Positions 8,098 through 17,365 are shown, counted from the stretch's first letter. The stretch: 64,000 nucleotides of DNA from Dethiobacter alkaliphilus AHT 1 (GCF_000174415.1 NZ_ACJM01000005.1:124001-188000); one strand, 5' to 3'. The notes: generated by a model not told the origin, from the letters alone. Translations and numbers: made by a program.

Positions 8098-8668
8098 CTG
8101 TTTGCACCTCCTCAAAGGCCTTCTGCAAAGCAGTCACGTTGCCTTTGACCACTTTAGCCGAAAACTTATGCCCAAAAGAGTCCTCAATAAAAGAGAGAGC
8201 TTCTTTTTCCGACAGCAGCCCGGTCAACTTCAGCAGTGCCCCAAGCATGGGAACATTGGGCATGGCCCTGCCCAACGCATCCATGGAGATACGGGTGGCA
8301 TCCACGGTAGACACTTTATAATCATGTAAATTATACTTTTCTGTCACCGTTGCCGGGCATTCCCCGGTGTTAATGGCAATTTGGCTGCCCTTTGGCAGTC
8401 CTGCAGTAAAATCAACCACATCGCACAGAGATGGATCCACAACAATGACAATTTCCGGTGACGCCACACCGCAATACATATGGATAGGCTCCTTACTTAA
8501 GCGATTAAAGCACTGAATTGGTGCTCCCATCCGTTCCGGGCCGTACTCAGGGAATGCCTGAAAGTACAGGTCTTTGCTCAGAGCCATTTCCGCCAGCATT
8601 TTGGCGGCGGTAACTGCCCCCTGCCCTCCCCGGGCATGCCAGCGGATCTCAGTCACTTTACTGCCCAT
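8090..8668 (-). CDS. porC: 2-oxoacid (pyruvate):ferredoxin oxidoreductase, gamma subunit
   Basis: 192 residues, first gene of the por operon. The gamma subunit holds ARGGQGAVTAAKMLAEMA near the N-terminus, then FPEYGPERMGAPIQCFNR, both diagnostic of the POR_gamma domain that binds CoA and stabilises the complex. AAGGAGGAAG precedes the ATG. The whole unit (porCDAB) is about 3.1 kb on the minus strand and ends at the hairpin 5541-5572. Confidence 0.93.
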   Translation of the reverse strand: MGSKVTEIRWHARGGQGAVTAAKMLAEMALSKDLYFQAFPEYGPERMGAPIQCFNRLSKEPIHMYCGVASPEIVIVVDPSLCDVVDFTAGLPKGSQIAINTGECPATVTEKYNLHDYKVSTVDATRISMDALGRAMPNVPMLGALLKLTGLLSEKEALSFIEDSFGHKFSAKVVKGNVTALQKAFEEVQTVE

Positions 8669-8947
8669 GTCGTCTTCCTCCTTTTTTAATCTACAAGGCC
8701 CATAGAGTTAGGACAAGCCCGGGCCTGTGAAGATACTGGTATAGTTTGTCTGTAAAATTCTATGCAAAGCAGGGACAGGGTTTGCCCGGAAACTACGTAA
8801 ATATTAGAAAATTTTCAAATGATTAAAAACATTAAACCTGACCCCAAGATTTTTTTTACCAATAAAAGTTACTATTGCGAAAATATCAATATAATGCTAT
8901 ATTTAATGTACAAATAATGAGACGTATTTTGATAAAGGGGAGTCCTT
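8669..8947. other. 279-bp divergent intergenic region with REP-like remnants
   Basis: Separates porC (minus) from the antitoxin gene (plus). It holds the near-palindrome ACAAGCCCGGGCCTGT (about 8711-8726), a fragment AGCAGGGACAGGGTTTGCCC whose GGGACAGG core matches the REP-like units at 57361-57426, and ACCTGACCCCAAGATTTTTT (about 8836-8855), another sequence of the kind left by REP-like elements. No coding frame was recognised. Confidence 0.5.
8890..8912 (+). promoter_or_regulatory. Antitoxin promoter with TGTACA operator core
   Basis: TATAAT at 8890-8895 is followed by TGTACA at 8907-8912 inside an AT-rich stretch. TGTACA is the core of known YefM operators, so autoregulation by the antitoxin at 8948 is likely. 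The -35 is poor. Confidence 0.55.
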
Positions 8948-9220
8948 ATGCCTAAGATTAGACCGATTTCCGATTTGAGAAACAGTGCAAATGAAATTTC
9001 TGCGTACTGTCGTAGTGAATGTGAGCCTGTTTTTATTACAAAGAATGGTGTTGGAGATATGGTTGTGATGAGTATCGAAGTCTTCGAACAGCAGCAGGCT
9101 TTAATAAAGATGTACGAACAATTATTGGCGACGGAAACGGAAATTAAGAGCATTGAGGATTTCAGAAGCCTGGCAAAAAAGCTTAAGGCAGGGGTACAGG
9201 AAAAGGTCCAGTTGAAATAA
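8948..9220 (+). CDS. Phd/YefM-family antitoxin (no toxin partner seen)
   Basis: 90 residues. The N-terminal MPKIRPISDLRNSANEISAY and VFITKNGVGDMVVMSIEVFE match the Phd/YefM DNA-binding antitoxin fold; the C-terminal helix would wrap the toxin. AAGGGGAG precedes the ATG. Normally a RelE- or Doc-type toxin gene follows within a few bases; here the next gene, 65 bases on, is a glycoside hydrolase, so this looks like an orphan or solitary antitoxin. Confidence 0.85.
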   Translation: MPKIRPISDLRNSANEISAYCRSECEPVFITKNGVGDMVVMSIEVFEQQQALIKMYEQLLATETEIKSIEDFRSLAKKLKAGVQEKVQLK

Positions 9221-9285
9221 GGTTAAAGTTTTGAATACTTATTTTAGTTTCTTTGTCTTATATTTCCAGAGAGGAGCCAGGAGAA

Positions 9286-11664
9286 ATGGACCGCTTTTTT
9301 TTATTGATTTTTTTCTTTGTAACGTTTAGGTATTTCTATTTTAAAAGATTAAAAAAGCCCTTAAATCAGGAGACTCCCCAAGCTGTTTTTTCAGGCGCTC
9401 CTCATTATATTGCCGGAAGAACCAATGGCTCGCCTTTAAGTGAGTTGGGAAGCCATTGTGGTTATAAAGCGATAATTGAGGAGAACAAAGCTGCCTACAG
9501 TGCCATGTTTACCACCATTACTTCCTGTGCCGCCGGTCGTTTGCAGGAATTTGCCGTTTCTTTAAAGGCAGAAAACGGGAAGACCTATTTTTCTCCTGCG
9601 GCACAAAGAAATATCCACTTTAACCCCTACTCCATTGAAGAAGAAGCTGAGGACCGGGGCTGGAAGCTGTTGTCCAAAATGTTTTTCTTAAAAACCAATC
9701 TAGCCGTGCTGCAGTTAAGAATTCAGTCAGGCAGCAATGAGGGCACGGTACAGCCGGAGTTTCACCTTCTTGCTCCCCGCGGCAAAAATAAAGAAAACCC
9801 TTATCCCCGCCTGTCCGGTGGGCGTCGCTGCCGGCCGCAGGAGGAAGGCATGCTGCTTACAACCCGAACTCGTTTGCCCGGGCAGGTTCTCCATACCTTT
9901 TTTCTGCCTTCTGATGGTGAGAGCAAAAATAAATGTACGCTGACAGGGCAAGGGGTAAAACTGTTACCCGGCGAAGAGCTTACCTGGTCGGTAATCGTAT
10001 CCTTTTCTGCAGACTGTCAACAAAAGGCGGTGGAGAAGGCCCATCAAGCCCGGGAAAAGTTGACTCTTTTAACCCAAAAAGCTAAGCGGCGCTGGGATCG
10101 TTTTGAAAAGCGACTCCCTTCCCCACATACCGCTGTGGAAGGGGAAAAAGAAGTTTTTGGGCTTTCGGCCTGGGCTCTAAACAATAACCTTTATGCTTCC
10201 CGCAATGGTTTGAGCCGTTGGGCATCACTGCCCTGCAAAGTGTATTTCCCCTTTATCTGGGGCTGGGACACACCGCAGCAGGCCATAGGCATCAGCGAAT
10301 GGAGCCCTTTTAAGGCCTCTCACAGCCTGCTTAATCAGCTGGAAGCAAATAGTTTGCACAAGAAAGAGAGCCTCAGGGGGCAGGTGCCCAGTAAGCTCTC
10401 AGATTCGTTGTGCGGTGTCTTAAGTTTTTATTCTCAGTCTCCCTTGCAATCCTGGTCTGCGGTGACCGTTGCACAGCGCATGCAGAATGAAAAGCAGTCC
10501 GGGCTGTTTCTGAGAAAAATAATGCCTTTGTTAAAGTCCAATCTGAATTGGTGGGAAAATAACAGGCAGCACTCCACAGGCTTGTTTTATTATCTTAACG
10601 GCATGGAGTCGGGGTTAGACGATAGCCCCCGTTTTTATCCCCGCCGTTTCTTGCCCAGCTTTATTGCCGGACTGCTTCCCTGCAATATCCGGGCAGTTGA
10701 TCTTAACTGCTGGCTTTTCCAGTCGTATATGAATTCCGCTTATATCAGCCAGGTAGCAGGCCAGGCAAGTTGGGCAAGTCAGTTGTATTCCCGCGGCGTG
10801 GAACTGGCAGAGAAAATTGACCGCGACTTATGGTGTGAAGAGGAGCAGGCCTGGCTGGATAGACATCCCGACGGGAGGTTTCTCAGGGAGCTGACACCGG
10901 TTGCCTGGTGGCCCGCTTTTGTCGGAGCAACCAATAATCTGGGCCGCATTAAATCAGTTATTGAAAACCATTTGCTTGATGAAGAGAAGTTTTGGGGAAA
11001 GCACGGTATTCCCAGCGTTTCTTTTTCCTCTCCCAGCTACAATCATGAAGAAGACGGTTATTACTGGAGGGGGCAGATCTGGTTAATTAACACGTATTCC
11101 GCCCTTGAGGTTCTTTTCCGTTACGGATATACAAAAGAAGCCGAAAAGCTGCGAAGCCGTATCCTGAAAACCTTATCCGGAGCAGGTGGAATTTTTGAAA
11201 CTTATAACGCCCTGACCGGAGAGAGGGGCTGGAGTTCGCGGGGTCCGGGAGACCCTGCCGCCTTTCAGTTTGGAATGTCCAGTGCCTGGGCCATGCAGAT
11301 TCTGATGTCCCGTTATCAGCAGTTTAGCTACCTTTTTGAAGACACAACGCAAATTACAGGCTATATCAGAAGTGCCGATACCTTTGGTGATTATCAGAGT
11401 ACATCTCCGCCAAGTGCTGCTCCACTGAATAACAACGCGGTGTTTTATGTGGAAACTCCCGGCCATGAACTGCCGCATATGAGTTTACAGAGTGCCGACG
11501 GCAAACCGCTTATTCAGTCTTCTCTGGTGGATGTACAATTTACAGATCCGCACAATAACCTTCTTACAGAACAAATAGATCTGTACTGGCAGGGCGAGCG
11601 GTTCCGCCTGCCCATTGGCCGGAGCCATCGCTTAAGCTTATCAGCTGCTGTTGCAAACTATTAA
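9286..11664 (+). CDS. Large (alpha/alpha)6-barrel glycoside hydrolase, GH63/trehalase-like
   Basis: 792 residues. An N-terminal hydrophobic segment after MDRFF suggests a membrane anchor. The middle and C-terminal parts carry the barrel motifs of the GH63 (mannosyl-oligosaccharide glucosidase/mannosylglycerate hydrolase) type: PFIWGWDTPQQAIGI, FYYLNGMESGLDDSPR (probable acid Asp), LTPVAWWPAFVG, YWRGQIWLINTYSALE and FETYNALTG. It probably cleaves an alpha-linked glucose or mannose conjugate; the substrate is not known. ATG 9286 was chosen with GAGGAG at 9271-9276; the frame is open further up. It stands alone and ends at a strong hairpin. Confidence 0.8.
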   Translation: MDRFFLLIFFFVTFRYFYFKRLKKPLNQETPQAVFSGAPHYIAGRTNGSPLSELGSHCGYKAIIEENKAAYSAMFTTITSCAAGRLQEFAVSLKAENGKTYFSPAAQRNIHFNPYSIEEEAEDRGWKLLSKMFFLKTNLAVLQLRIQSGSNEGTVQPEFHLLAPRGKNKENPYPRLSGGRRCRPQEEGMLLTTRTRLPGQVLHTFFLPSDGESKNKCTLTGQGVKLLPGEELTWSVIVSFSADCQQKAVEKAHQAREKLTLLTQKAKRRWDRFEKRLPSPHTAVEGEKEVFGLSAWALNNNLYASRNGLSRWASLPCKVYFPFIWGWDTPQQAIGISEWSPFKASHSLLNQLEANSLHKKESLRGQVPSKLSDSLCGVLSFYSQSPLQSWSAVTVAQRMQNEKQSGLFLRKIMPLLKSNLNWWENNRQHSTGLFYYLNGMESGLDDSPRFYPRRFLPSFIAGLLPCNIRAVDLNCWLFQSYMNSAYISQVAGQASWASQLYSRGVELAEKIDRDLWCEEEQAWLDRHPDGRFLRELTPVAWWPAFVGATNNLGRIKSVIENHLLDEEKFWGKHGIPSVSFSSPSYNHEEDGYYWRGQIWLINTYSALEVLFRYGYTKEAEKLRSRILKTLSGAGGIFETYNALTGERGWSSRGPGDPAAFQFGMSSAWAMQILMSRYQQFSYLFEDTTQITGYIRSADTFGDYQSTSPPSAAPLNNNAVFYVETPGHELPHMSLQSADGKPLIQSSLVDVQFTDPHNNLLTEQIDLYWQGERFRLPIGRSHRLSLSAAVANY

Positions 11665-11676
11665 CAGGCAAAGTAA

Positions 11677-11702
11677 AACCCCGACCAAACTTGGTCGGGG
11701 TT
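11677..11702. terminator. Bidirectional terminator between hydrolase and dacF-like gene
   Basis: Perfect 12-bp stem AACCCCGACCAA / TTGGTCGGGGTT with a two-base loop; T-rich downstream on the plus strand (TTGCTTTTTA). The convergent gene ends at 11708. Confidence 0.85.
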
Positions 11703-11707
11703 GCTTT

Positions 11708-12988
11708 TTAGTATCTGAACCTGTTTACAAATTGCTGATGTTTTAATCTTCTTTTTCTCCATCTTTGGATTATGGTCAGGGGCAAAAAGGCAGCGGGGAA
11801 AATAGCTCCCACTAAAAAATAGTTGGTGGTATTTTCGGCAGCTACAATATATTCTTCCTCTTCTTCCAGTTGGAAAGCCAGGGTAATCTCACCTAAGCTT
11901 TCATGGATGGGGTTGCCGGTTTCCCGCAAATTCAGGGAATAGCCCACCTCCACAAGTTCATTGTCATGGTTATCCTTAATTTGATGGCTAATAATTATGT
12001 CGTCAACAGACAGGCTTTTGTGTAAGAGCCTGTCCATTTTTTGATCAGCTTCGATATTTAAGATTTCCGCTTCTTCAAAAGAGACGCTTGGCATAATTAA
12101 TGCCGTTAGCTCCTCCATACTAAAAGATACTTCAGAGAATTGGTTGAAACCATAGTCTAAGAGCTTTATTGTGTCGTCATATCTGCTCCTTCGATCCTGG
12201 CTATTTAATACTACTGCAATAAGCTCCCTGTTTTCCTGTCTGGCTGCTGTAACCAGGGTATGGCCGGCTAAAGTGGTCCATCCCGTTTTGCTGGCCAGAA
12301 TTTCGGCATCCTCATATCGGCCGGATAACAGGGAATTTCTGTTTCTAAAGTGCCTGCTTTCCGGTTGTTTATTGGTGGGGGGCATTTCATAATTTCTTGC
12401 ACTAAAAATCTCCCTGAAGGCAGGGTTCTTCACCGCTTGTTTCAAAATTAGCGCCATGTCATAAGCGGTGGTATAGTGGTCTGAGTCCGGCAGCCCATGT
12501 GCGTTGGTGAAATTTGTGTTCTTAGCGCCGTATTCTGCTGCCCTTTTATTCATCAGTTGGGCAAAGCTTTCAACATCTCCGGAAATGTGCTCGGCAATAC
12601 CATTTGCCGCATCATTACCCGATTCGATTGCCAGGGCATATAGTGCCTGTTCCAGCGTCAGCTCTTCATCCACGTCAAGGGCGACATGAGAAGTGTTTCT
12701 ACCAATGGAAAAAACCGCTTCACGACTCATGGTGATGGTGTCGTCCAGGTTGCCTTCTTCCAGGGCGATTATTCCGGTCATTATTTTGGTAATGGAAGCG
12801 GGGTAGAGGACCTGATGCATGTTTTTCTCAAACAGAACCTGTCCTGTTTGGGCATCAATTAAAACAGCAGCTTGAGAATTCAGCTCAGGGAAAGCGGTTG
12901 TTTCTGCCCAGGTGGCAACTGGGTTTATTAAAAGATAAATCAGCGATACTACTAAAAGAATAACGCTGTAGGCTGGTTTTTTGTTCAT
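11708..12988 (-). CDS. D-alanyl-D-alanine carboxypeptidase (DacF/PBP5-like, peptidase S11)
   Basis: About 426 residues with a signal peptide (first about 28). The serine active-site motifs are in order: SITK (SxxK), SGN, and KTG (SKTGWT). These enzymes trim the terminal D-Ala from peptidoglycan stem peptides outside the membrane. A C-terminal hydrophobic helix (NYFLVGAIFPAAFLPLTI) followed by basic residues anchors it, as in DacF. GGGAG lies eight bases before ATG 12988. DacF acts in spore cortex formation in Bacillus; the same role here is inference. Confidence 0.92.
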   Translation of the reverse strand: MNKKPAYSVILLVVSLIYLLINPVATWAETTAFPELNSQAAVLIDAQTGQVLFEKNMHQVLYPASITKIMTGIIALEEGNLDDTITMSREAVFSIGRNTSHVALDVDEELTLEQALYALAIESGNDAANGIAEHISGDVESFAQLMNKRAAEYGAKNTNFTNAHGLPDSDHYTTAYDMALILKQAVKNPAFREIFSARNYEMPPTNKQPESRHFRNRNSLLSGRYEDAEILASKTGWTTLAGHTLVTAARQENRELIAVVLNSQDRRSRYDDTIKLLDYGFNQFSEVSFSMEELTALIMPSVSFEEAEILNIEADQKMDRLLHKSLSVDDIIISHQIKDNHDNELVEVGYSLNLRETGNPIHESLGEITLAFQLEEEEEYIVAAENTTNYFLVGAIFPAAFLPLTIIQRWRKRRLKHQQFVNRFRY

Positions 12989-13164
12989 AATATAGGCTCC
13001 CATTTGTTATACGTAATAATGGCAATAAAAAATAGCGGCAGAAAACTACCCTCATAACATTTCTGCAAAAAGCAGTGAATTCCTACAGAAAATAAGTGGT
13101 AAACAATACCAATAGGGAACTATTTTTCCTGGTTATGCATAATAATAACCGGGGGGGTATATGA

Positions 13165-13470
13165 ATGGAATCCATTGGACTTTTTCTTATCATCGCAGTG
13201 CTTGCCGGATCAGTGTGGGAATGCCTAAAGGGAGTCTTGCCTTGGAATGTACCGGACCATGTGGACAGACTGGCGGTTATTATCATAGCAGTGTTTATAA
13301 CAGTGGCAGCGGGAACTAAGGGAGCAGAAACCGATTTGTTTAAAGAATATGGATTACCCATGCCGTACTACACCGGCTATATGTTTACCGGTGTTATTTG
13401 CTCCAAAGGCGCTAACTATTTGCATGATCTTGTGACAAACAGGTTTCGGGGGAGAGTTATTGATGGCTAA
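13165..13470 (+). CDS. Small membrane protein, unknown
   Basis: 101 residues with a hydrophobic N-terminal helix (IGLFLIIAVLAGSVWECL) and a second segment (LAVIIIAVFITVAAG), then a soluble tail ending CSKGANYLHDLVTNRF. The arrangement resembles phage holin-like or small phage-type membrane proteins, but nothing else in the neighbourhood is phage-like. A G-rich stretch (GGGGGGG) precedes the ATG. Function unknown. Confidence 0.65.
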   Translation: MESIGLFLIIAVLAGSVWECLKGVLPWNVPDHVDRLAVIIIAVFITVAAGTKGAETDLFKEYGLPMPYYTGYMFTGVICSKGANYLHDLVTNRFRGRVIDG

Positions 13471-13503
13471 CAGTCAAGCCTTAGGGCTTGGCTGTTTGTT
13501 TTA
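13469..13503 (+). terminator. Terminator overlapping the stop of the small membrane protein gene
   Basis: AACAGTCAAGCC (13469-13480) pairs with GGCTTGGCTGTT (13485-13496), one G-T pair, followed by TGTTTT. The stem begins inside the TAA stop. Confidence 0.8.
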
Positions 13504-13573
13504 AAAGAGCCAGTTTCTCAAATAAATGTTATAATGTAAAATAAGTCATAAAAACTCTGCGAGGTGCAGGTCT

Positions 13574-15376
13574 TTGATTTTATTAACAGCAGAAAAAATC
13601 AGTAAAAGCTATACCGAAAGAAAGCTCCTTGACGAGGTAAGCTTATCAATAAATAAAGGAGATAAAGTGGGTGTGATCGGTATCAACGGTACCGGCAAAT
13701 CCACTCTTTTGAAGATTATTGCAGAACTTGAGACGGCAGACAGTGGAAGCATTAGCAAATCTGCCGAAGTGAAGATAGGTTATTTACCCCAAAACCCCCA
13801 CTACGACGAAACACTCACAGTTTTGGAGCAGGTTTTTGAAGGGGCTACCGCTGAGGCCAAAGAACTAAAAGAATATGAAGCTAAAGCCATTTTAACCAGG
13901 CTGGGCCTTGTGGATTTTTCCGCCGATGTAAGCAGGCTGTCGGGAGGAGAAAAGAAAAAGGTGGCCATGGCCAGTGCTTTGATTAACCCCAGCGAAATCC
14001 TTATTCTCGATGAGCCCACCAACCACTTGGATAATGACATGGTCTTATGGCTGGAAAATTATCTGCAAAAGTATACAGGCGCTATCTTAATGGTTACCCA
14101 TGACCGTTATTTTCTTGACAGGGTGACTAACAGGATTGTGGAAATCAGCAAGGGAAATCTCTACAATTACCAGGCAAACTATTCACAATATCTGGAGCAA
14201 AAAGCCCAGCGGGAGGAAATGGAACTCAGTACCGAACGGAAGAAGCAAAGCCTCTACAAAAAAGAGCTGGCCTGGATCAGGCAGGGTCCCCGGGGCCGTG
14301 GTACTAAGAGTAAAGAACGAATAGAGAGGTTTGAAAAGTTAGCTGACAGGGAAAAGCCTCAGGCCGCTGATAAACTAAACCTTAGTTCAATGAGCACACG
14401 CCTTGGTAAAAAGACGGTGGAAATCAACAATATTTCCAAAAGCTTCGGTGATAAACAATTGATCCGGGATTTTGACCATATTATCCTGCGGGATGCCAGA
14501 ATAGGTATCATCGGCAAAAATGGGTGCGGTAAGTCCACGCTACTGAAGATTATTGCCGGTGAGATTACCCCTGACCAGGGTGAGGTAGTAATTGGAGATA
14601 CGGTAAAAATAGGTTATTTTTCGCAGGAATGCGAGGAAATGGATACTTCTTTAAGGGTTATCGATTACATCCGCGGCATCGCCGAAAACATTAAGACTCC
14701 GGAGGGCACTCTCACAGCAGCGCAGATGCTGGAAAAGTTTCTTTTTCCCGGAGAGTTGCAGTGGAATCGTATCGAAAAGCTTTCCGGCGGGGAGAAGAGG
14801 CGATTGTTTTTGCTGAGGGTGCTGATGGATGCCCCTAACATTTTACTTTTGGACGAGCCCTCCAATAATCTTGATATTGAAACACTGGTTATTCTGGAGG
14901 ATTATCTGGAAAACTTTAACGGGGCAGTGGTGGTTGTCTCCCATGACCGCTATTTCCTGGATAAAGTTGTGGACCAGATTTTTGAGTTTCAGGGAGACGG
15001 AAAAATAAAGCAGTATGTGGGCAATTACACCGATTATCTGGAGTACTCCACAGCACAGGCCAGGCAGGATAAGCCGGCAAAGAGCCAACGCAAGGAAAAC
15101 GGGAAGGCTCATGTGTCTCCAGCGAAAACCTCCCCCAGGAAACTCAAATTTTCCTATAAAGAAAAACTGGAATTTGAAGAGATAGATGATGTTATTGTGG
15201 GTCTGGAAGAACAACTTCAAAAACTGGAAGAGGATATACAGCGGGAAGCCAGCAATTATACCAAGCTAAACGAATTGCTGCAGCAAAAAGAAGAACTTGA
15301 AAAAGAGCTGGCCCAAAAGATGGAGCGCTGGGTCTATCTCAATGAACTGGCAGAAAAAATAGCAGAGTCTAAGTGA
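13574..15376 (+). CDS. ABC-F family ATPase (ribosome-associated type)
   Basis: 600 residues with two ABC domains and no membrane part. Domain 1 has Walker A GINGTGKST, signature LSGGEKKK and Walker B ILILDEPTN; domain 2 has GKNGCGKST, LSGGEKRR and ILLLDEPSN. The linker (about 200-290) is basic, with RGTKSKERIERFE, and the C-terminal end (about 525-600) is a coiled coil, as in Uup/YdiF-type ABC-F proteins. These act on ribosomes, in translation rescue or antibiotic protection. TTG start with GAGGTG upstream; TATAAT at 13530-13535 is the likely -10. Confidence 0.92.
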   Translation: MILLTAEKISKSYTERKLLDEVSLSINKGDKVGVIGINGTGKSTLLKIIAELETADSGSISKSAEVKIGYLPQNPHYDETLTVLEQVFEGATAEAKELKEYEAKAILTRLGLVDFSADVSRLSGGEKKKVAMASALINPSEILILDEPTNHLDNDMVLWLENYLQKYTGAILMVTHDRYFLDRVTNRIVEISKGNLYNYQANYSQYLEQKAQREEMELSTERKKQSLYKKELAWIRQGPRGRGTKSKERIERFEKLADREKPQAADKLNLSSMSTRLGKKTVEINNISKSFGDKQLIRDFDHIILRDARIGIIGKNGCGKSTLLKIIAGEITPDQGEVVIGDTVKIGYFSQECEEMDTSLRVIDYIRGIAENIKTPEGTLTAAQMLEKFLFPGELQWNRIEKLSGGEKRRLFLLRVLMDAPNILLLDEPSNNLDIETLVILEDYLENFNGAVVVVSHDRYFLDKVVDQIFEFQGDGKIKQYVGNYTDYLEYSTAQARQDKPAKSQRKENGKAHVSPAKTSPRKLKFSYKEKLEFEEIDDVIVGLEEQLQKLEEDIQREASNYTKLNELLQQKEELEKELAQKMERWVYLNELAEKIAESK

Positions 15377-15392
15377 CTCTGCTATTTTTTTT
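15361..15392. terminator. Bidirectional terminator between ABC-F gene and pntB
   Basis: AGCAGAGTC / GACTCTGCT stem (15361-15369, 15375-15383) overlaps the ABC-F stop and is followed by ATTTTTTTT. A-rich sequence on the other side lets it serve the converging pntB as well. Confidence 0.85.
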
Positions 15393-15411
15393 ATCCCGGC
15401 AAGTGAAAAAG

Positions 15412-17355
15412 TTATGTGGGAATGTCGGATCTGCCCCCCTGCAGGGCATTGATAAGGTTTTCAAGGGTGGTGGAGGCGTTGCCAAGGAGGATGGAAACAT
15501 GGGGCATGGTGTAGAGCGTATTTTCCACGCCGGAGTAGCCGGGTTTTGTGTCCAGGTTGCAGATAATTACCTGCTGGGCTTGGTCCACGTTTAGAACCGG
15601 CATGCCATAGATTGGTGTGCCTTCTGCGGTGTTGGCGGCGGGGTTAATTACATCGGAGGCACCCACCACCAGCACCGCATCGGTATCCTTAAAGCCGGGG
15701 TTTATTTCTTTCAGTTCATAAAGCTTTTCGTAGGGTACATCGGCTTCGGCCAAAAGAACATTCATGTGTCCCGGCATACGTCCGGCCACCGGGTGAATGG
15801 CAAACTTTATGTCCACGCCTCTTTGTTCCAACAAATCCATAACTTTCTTTACATGCATCTGGGCTTGGGCCACAGCCATACCATAGCCGGGGACAATGAT
15901 AACGGATCGGGCTTCTTTTAGAACGCCGGCAGAAGTTTGTACCTGAGCATTTGTAATGCCGTTTTCTAAACAGGAAGGATCACTTATCTCTGAGGCCAGC
16001 TTAGCCAGGGTAGCGGCGGCATTGCCGGGGAGGAGGGAGACATGGGACATGGAGTAGAGGGTGTTTTCCACGCCGGAGTACCCAGGTTTTGTGTCCAGAT
16101 TGCAGATAATTACATGACCGGCTTCGGCAACGTTTAGAACCGGCATACCATAGATTGGTGTGCCTTCTGCGGTGTTGGCAGCGGGGTTAATTACATCGGA
16201 GGCGCCCACTACCAGCACCACATCGGTGTCTTTAAAGCAGGGGTTTATCTCCTTCATTTCATAAAGCTTTTCGTAGGGCACATCGGCTTCGGCCAAAAGA
16301 ACATTCATGTGTCCCGGCATACGCCCCGCCACCGGGTGAATGGCAAACTTTACGTCCACGCCTTTTTCTTCCAATAAGTCTGCGATCTTTTTTACCTGCA
16401 TCTGGGCCTGAGCCACAGCCATGCCGTAGCCCGGAACAATAATTACGCTGTTGGCATTCCTGATAAGTTCAGCCGGTGATTGTCCCTGGCCCGGTGTGCT
16501 TCTGTGCTCCACAGTGGGAGTTATGGTTTGTGAATCGGTACAGACAATTGTGTTTCCCTGCAGAATACTGATAAGAGAGCGGTTCATGGCAGAGCACATG
16601 ATCTTTGTGAGAATCAGCCCGGAAGCTCCGATGATTGCCCCCACAGCCACCAGCAGTGGCTCAGAAATTGTAAAACCGCTAATAGCTGCTGCCAGGCCGG
16701 AACAGGCATTTAACAGGGAAATGGTCACGGGCATATCGGCACCGCCAACTCTGATGGCAAAGAGGATGCCTAAAACCAAAGACAGGGTTATTACCAACGA
16801 CGACGTCAGTACCACTGTTTCCGGGACAAGGTTTGTGGCGGCTACAAAGGCCAAAACCCCTGCGGTTAAAAGCAGTATCAGTGAAATAAATTTTGCCTGC
16901 GGTATTACAACGGGTTTTTGTGGGAGACGCAGGTCTAATTTGGCTGCCGCAATAAGGCTGCCGCTGAGCGTTATACCGCCCACCAGAAATGCCAGTTGGC
17001 TGGAAGTTCGTGTAAAAATATCCATTTGACCGGACCGTTCAATAATTTCAATTAGTGCCACAAGGGCCGATGCTCCGCCACCACAGCCGTTTAGCAAAGC
17101 CACCATTTGCGGCATTTTAATCATAGAAACTCTTATTGCCAACAGGTACCCAATTGATCCGCCGGTGGCAATTGCCGCCCATAGCAAAAGAGAGCTAAGA
17201 ATTTGGTTACTATAAAGAACAAAGAATATTGCCATTAACAGACTGGCTGCAGCCAGACGGTTTCCCTGTCTGGCTGTTTTGGGAGAACCCATTAACCTGA
17301 TTCCCAGCAGGATTAGGGCGGACAGACCAACAGAAACAAGATATGTTCCACTCAT
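15412..17355 (-). CDS. pntB: NAD(P) transhydrogenase beta subunit with duplicated NADP-binding domain III
   Basis: 647 residues; a usual PntB has about 460. Residues 1-262 form the membrane domain II (LLNGCGGGASALVALIE and SLLNACSGLAAAISGF are typical). Then come two complete copies of NADP(H)-binding domain III: residues about 300-456 and 481-638, offset 181 residues. Each has VPGYGMAVAQAQ, IHPVAGRMPGHMNVLLAEA, VLVVGASDVINPAA, GMPVLNV and KPGYSGVENTLY. The two coding stretches are also close at DNA level, with a 44-base identical run. Last gene of pntAA-pntAB-pntB, which couples hydride transfer from NADH to NADP+ with proton entry. GAGGT precedes the ATG. Confidence 0.93.
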   Translation of the reverse strand: MSGTYLVSVGLSALILLGIRLMGSPKTARQGNRLAAASLLMAIFFVLYSNQILSSLLLWAAIATGGSIGYLLAIRVSMIKMPQMVALLNGCGGGASALVALIEIIERSGQMDIFTRTSSQLAFLVGGITLSGSLIAAAKLDLRLPQKPVVIPQAKFISLILLLTAGVLAFVAATNLVPETVVLTSSLVITLSLVLGILFAIRVGGADMPVTISLLNACSGLAAAISGFTISEPLLVAVGAIIGASGLILTKIMCSAMNRSLISILQGNTIVCTDSQTITPTVEHRSTPGQGQSPAELIRNANSVIIVPGYGMAVAQAQMQVKKIADLLEEKGVDVKFAIHPVAGRMPGHMNVLLAEADVPYEKLYEMKEINPCFKDTDVVLVVGASDVINPAANTAEGTPIYGMPVLNVAEAGHVIICNLDTKPGYSGVENTLYSMSHVSLLPGNAAATLAKLASEISDPSCLENGITNAQVQTSAGVLKEARSVIIVPGYGMAVAQAQMHVKKVMDLLEQRGVDIKFAIHPVAGRMPGHMNVLLAEADVPYEKLYELKEINPGFKDTDAVLVVGASDVINPAANTAEGTPIYGMPVLNVDQAQQVIICNLDTKPGYSGVENTLYTMPHVSILLGNASTTLENLINALQGGRSDIPT

Positions 17356-17365
17356 GGCATCTACC

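Noticed and set aside
16451-17029. Long plus-strand frame opposite pntB
   Set aside because: Antisense shadow of a strongly conserved gene; the composition is dictated by the opposite codons.
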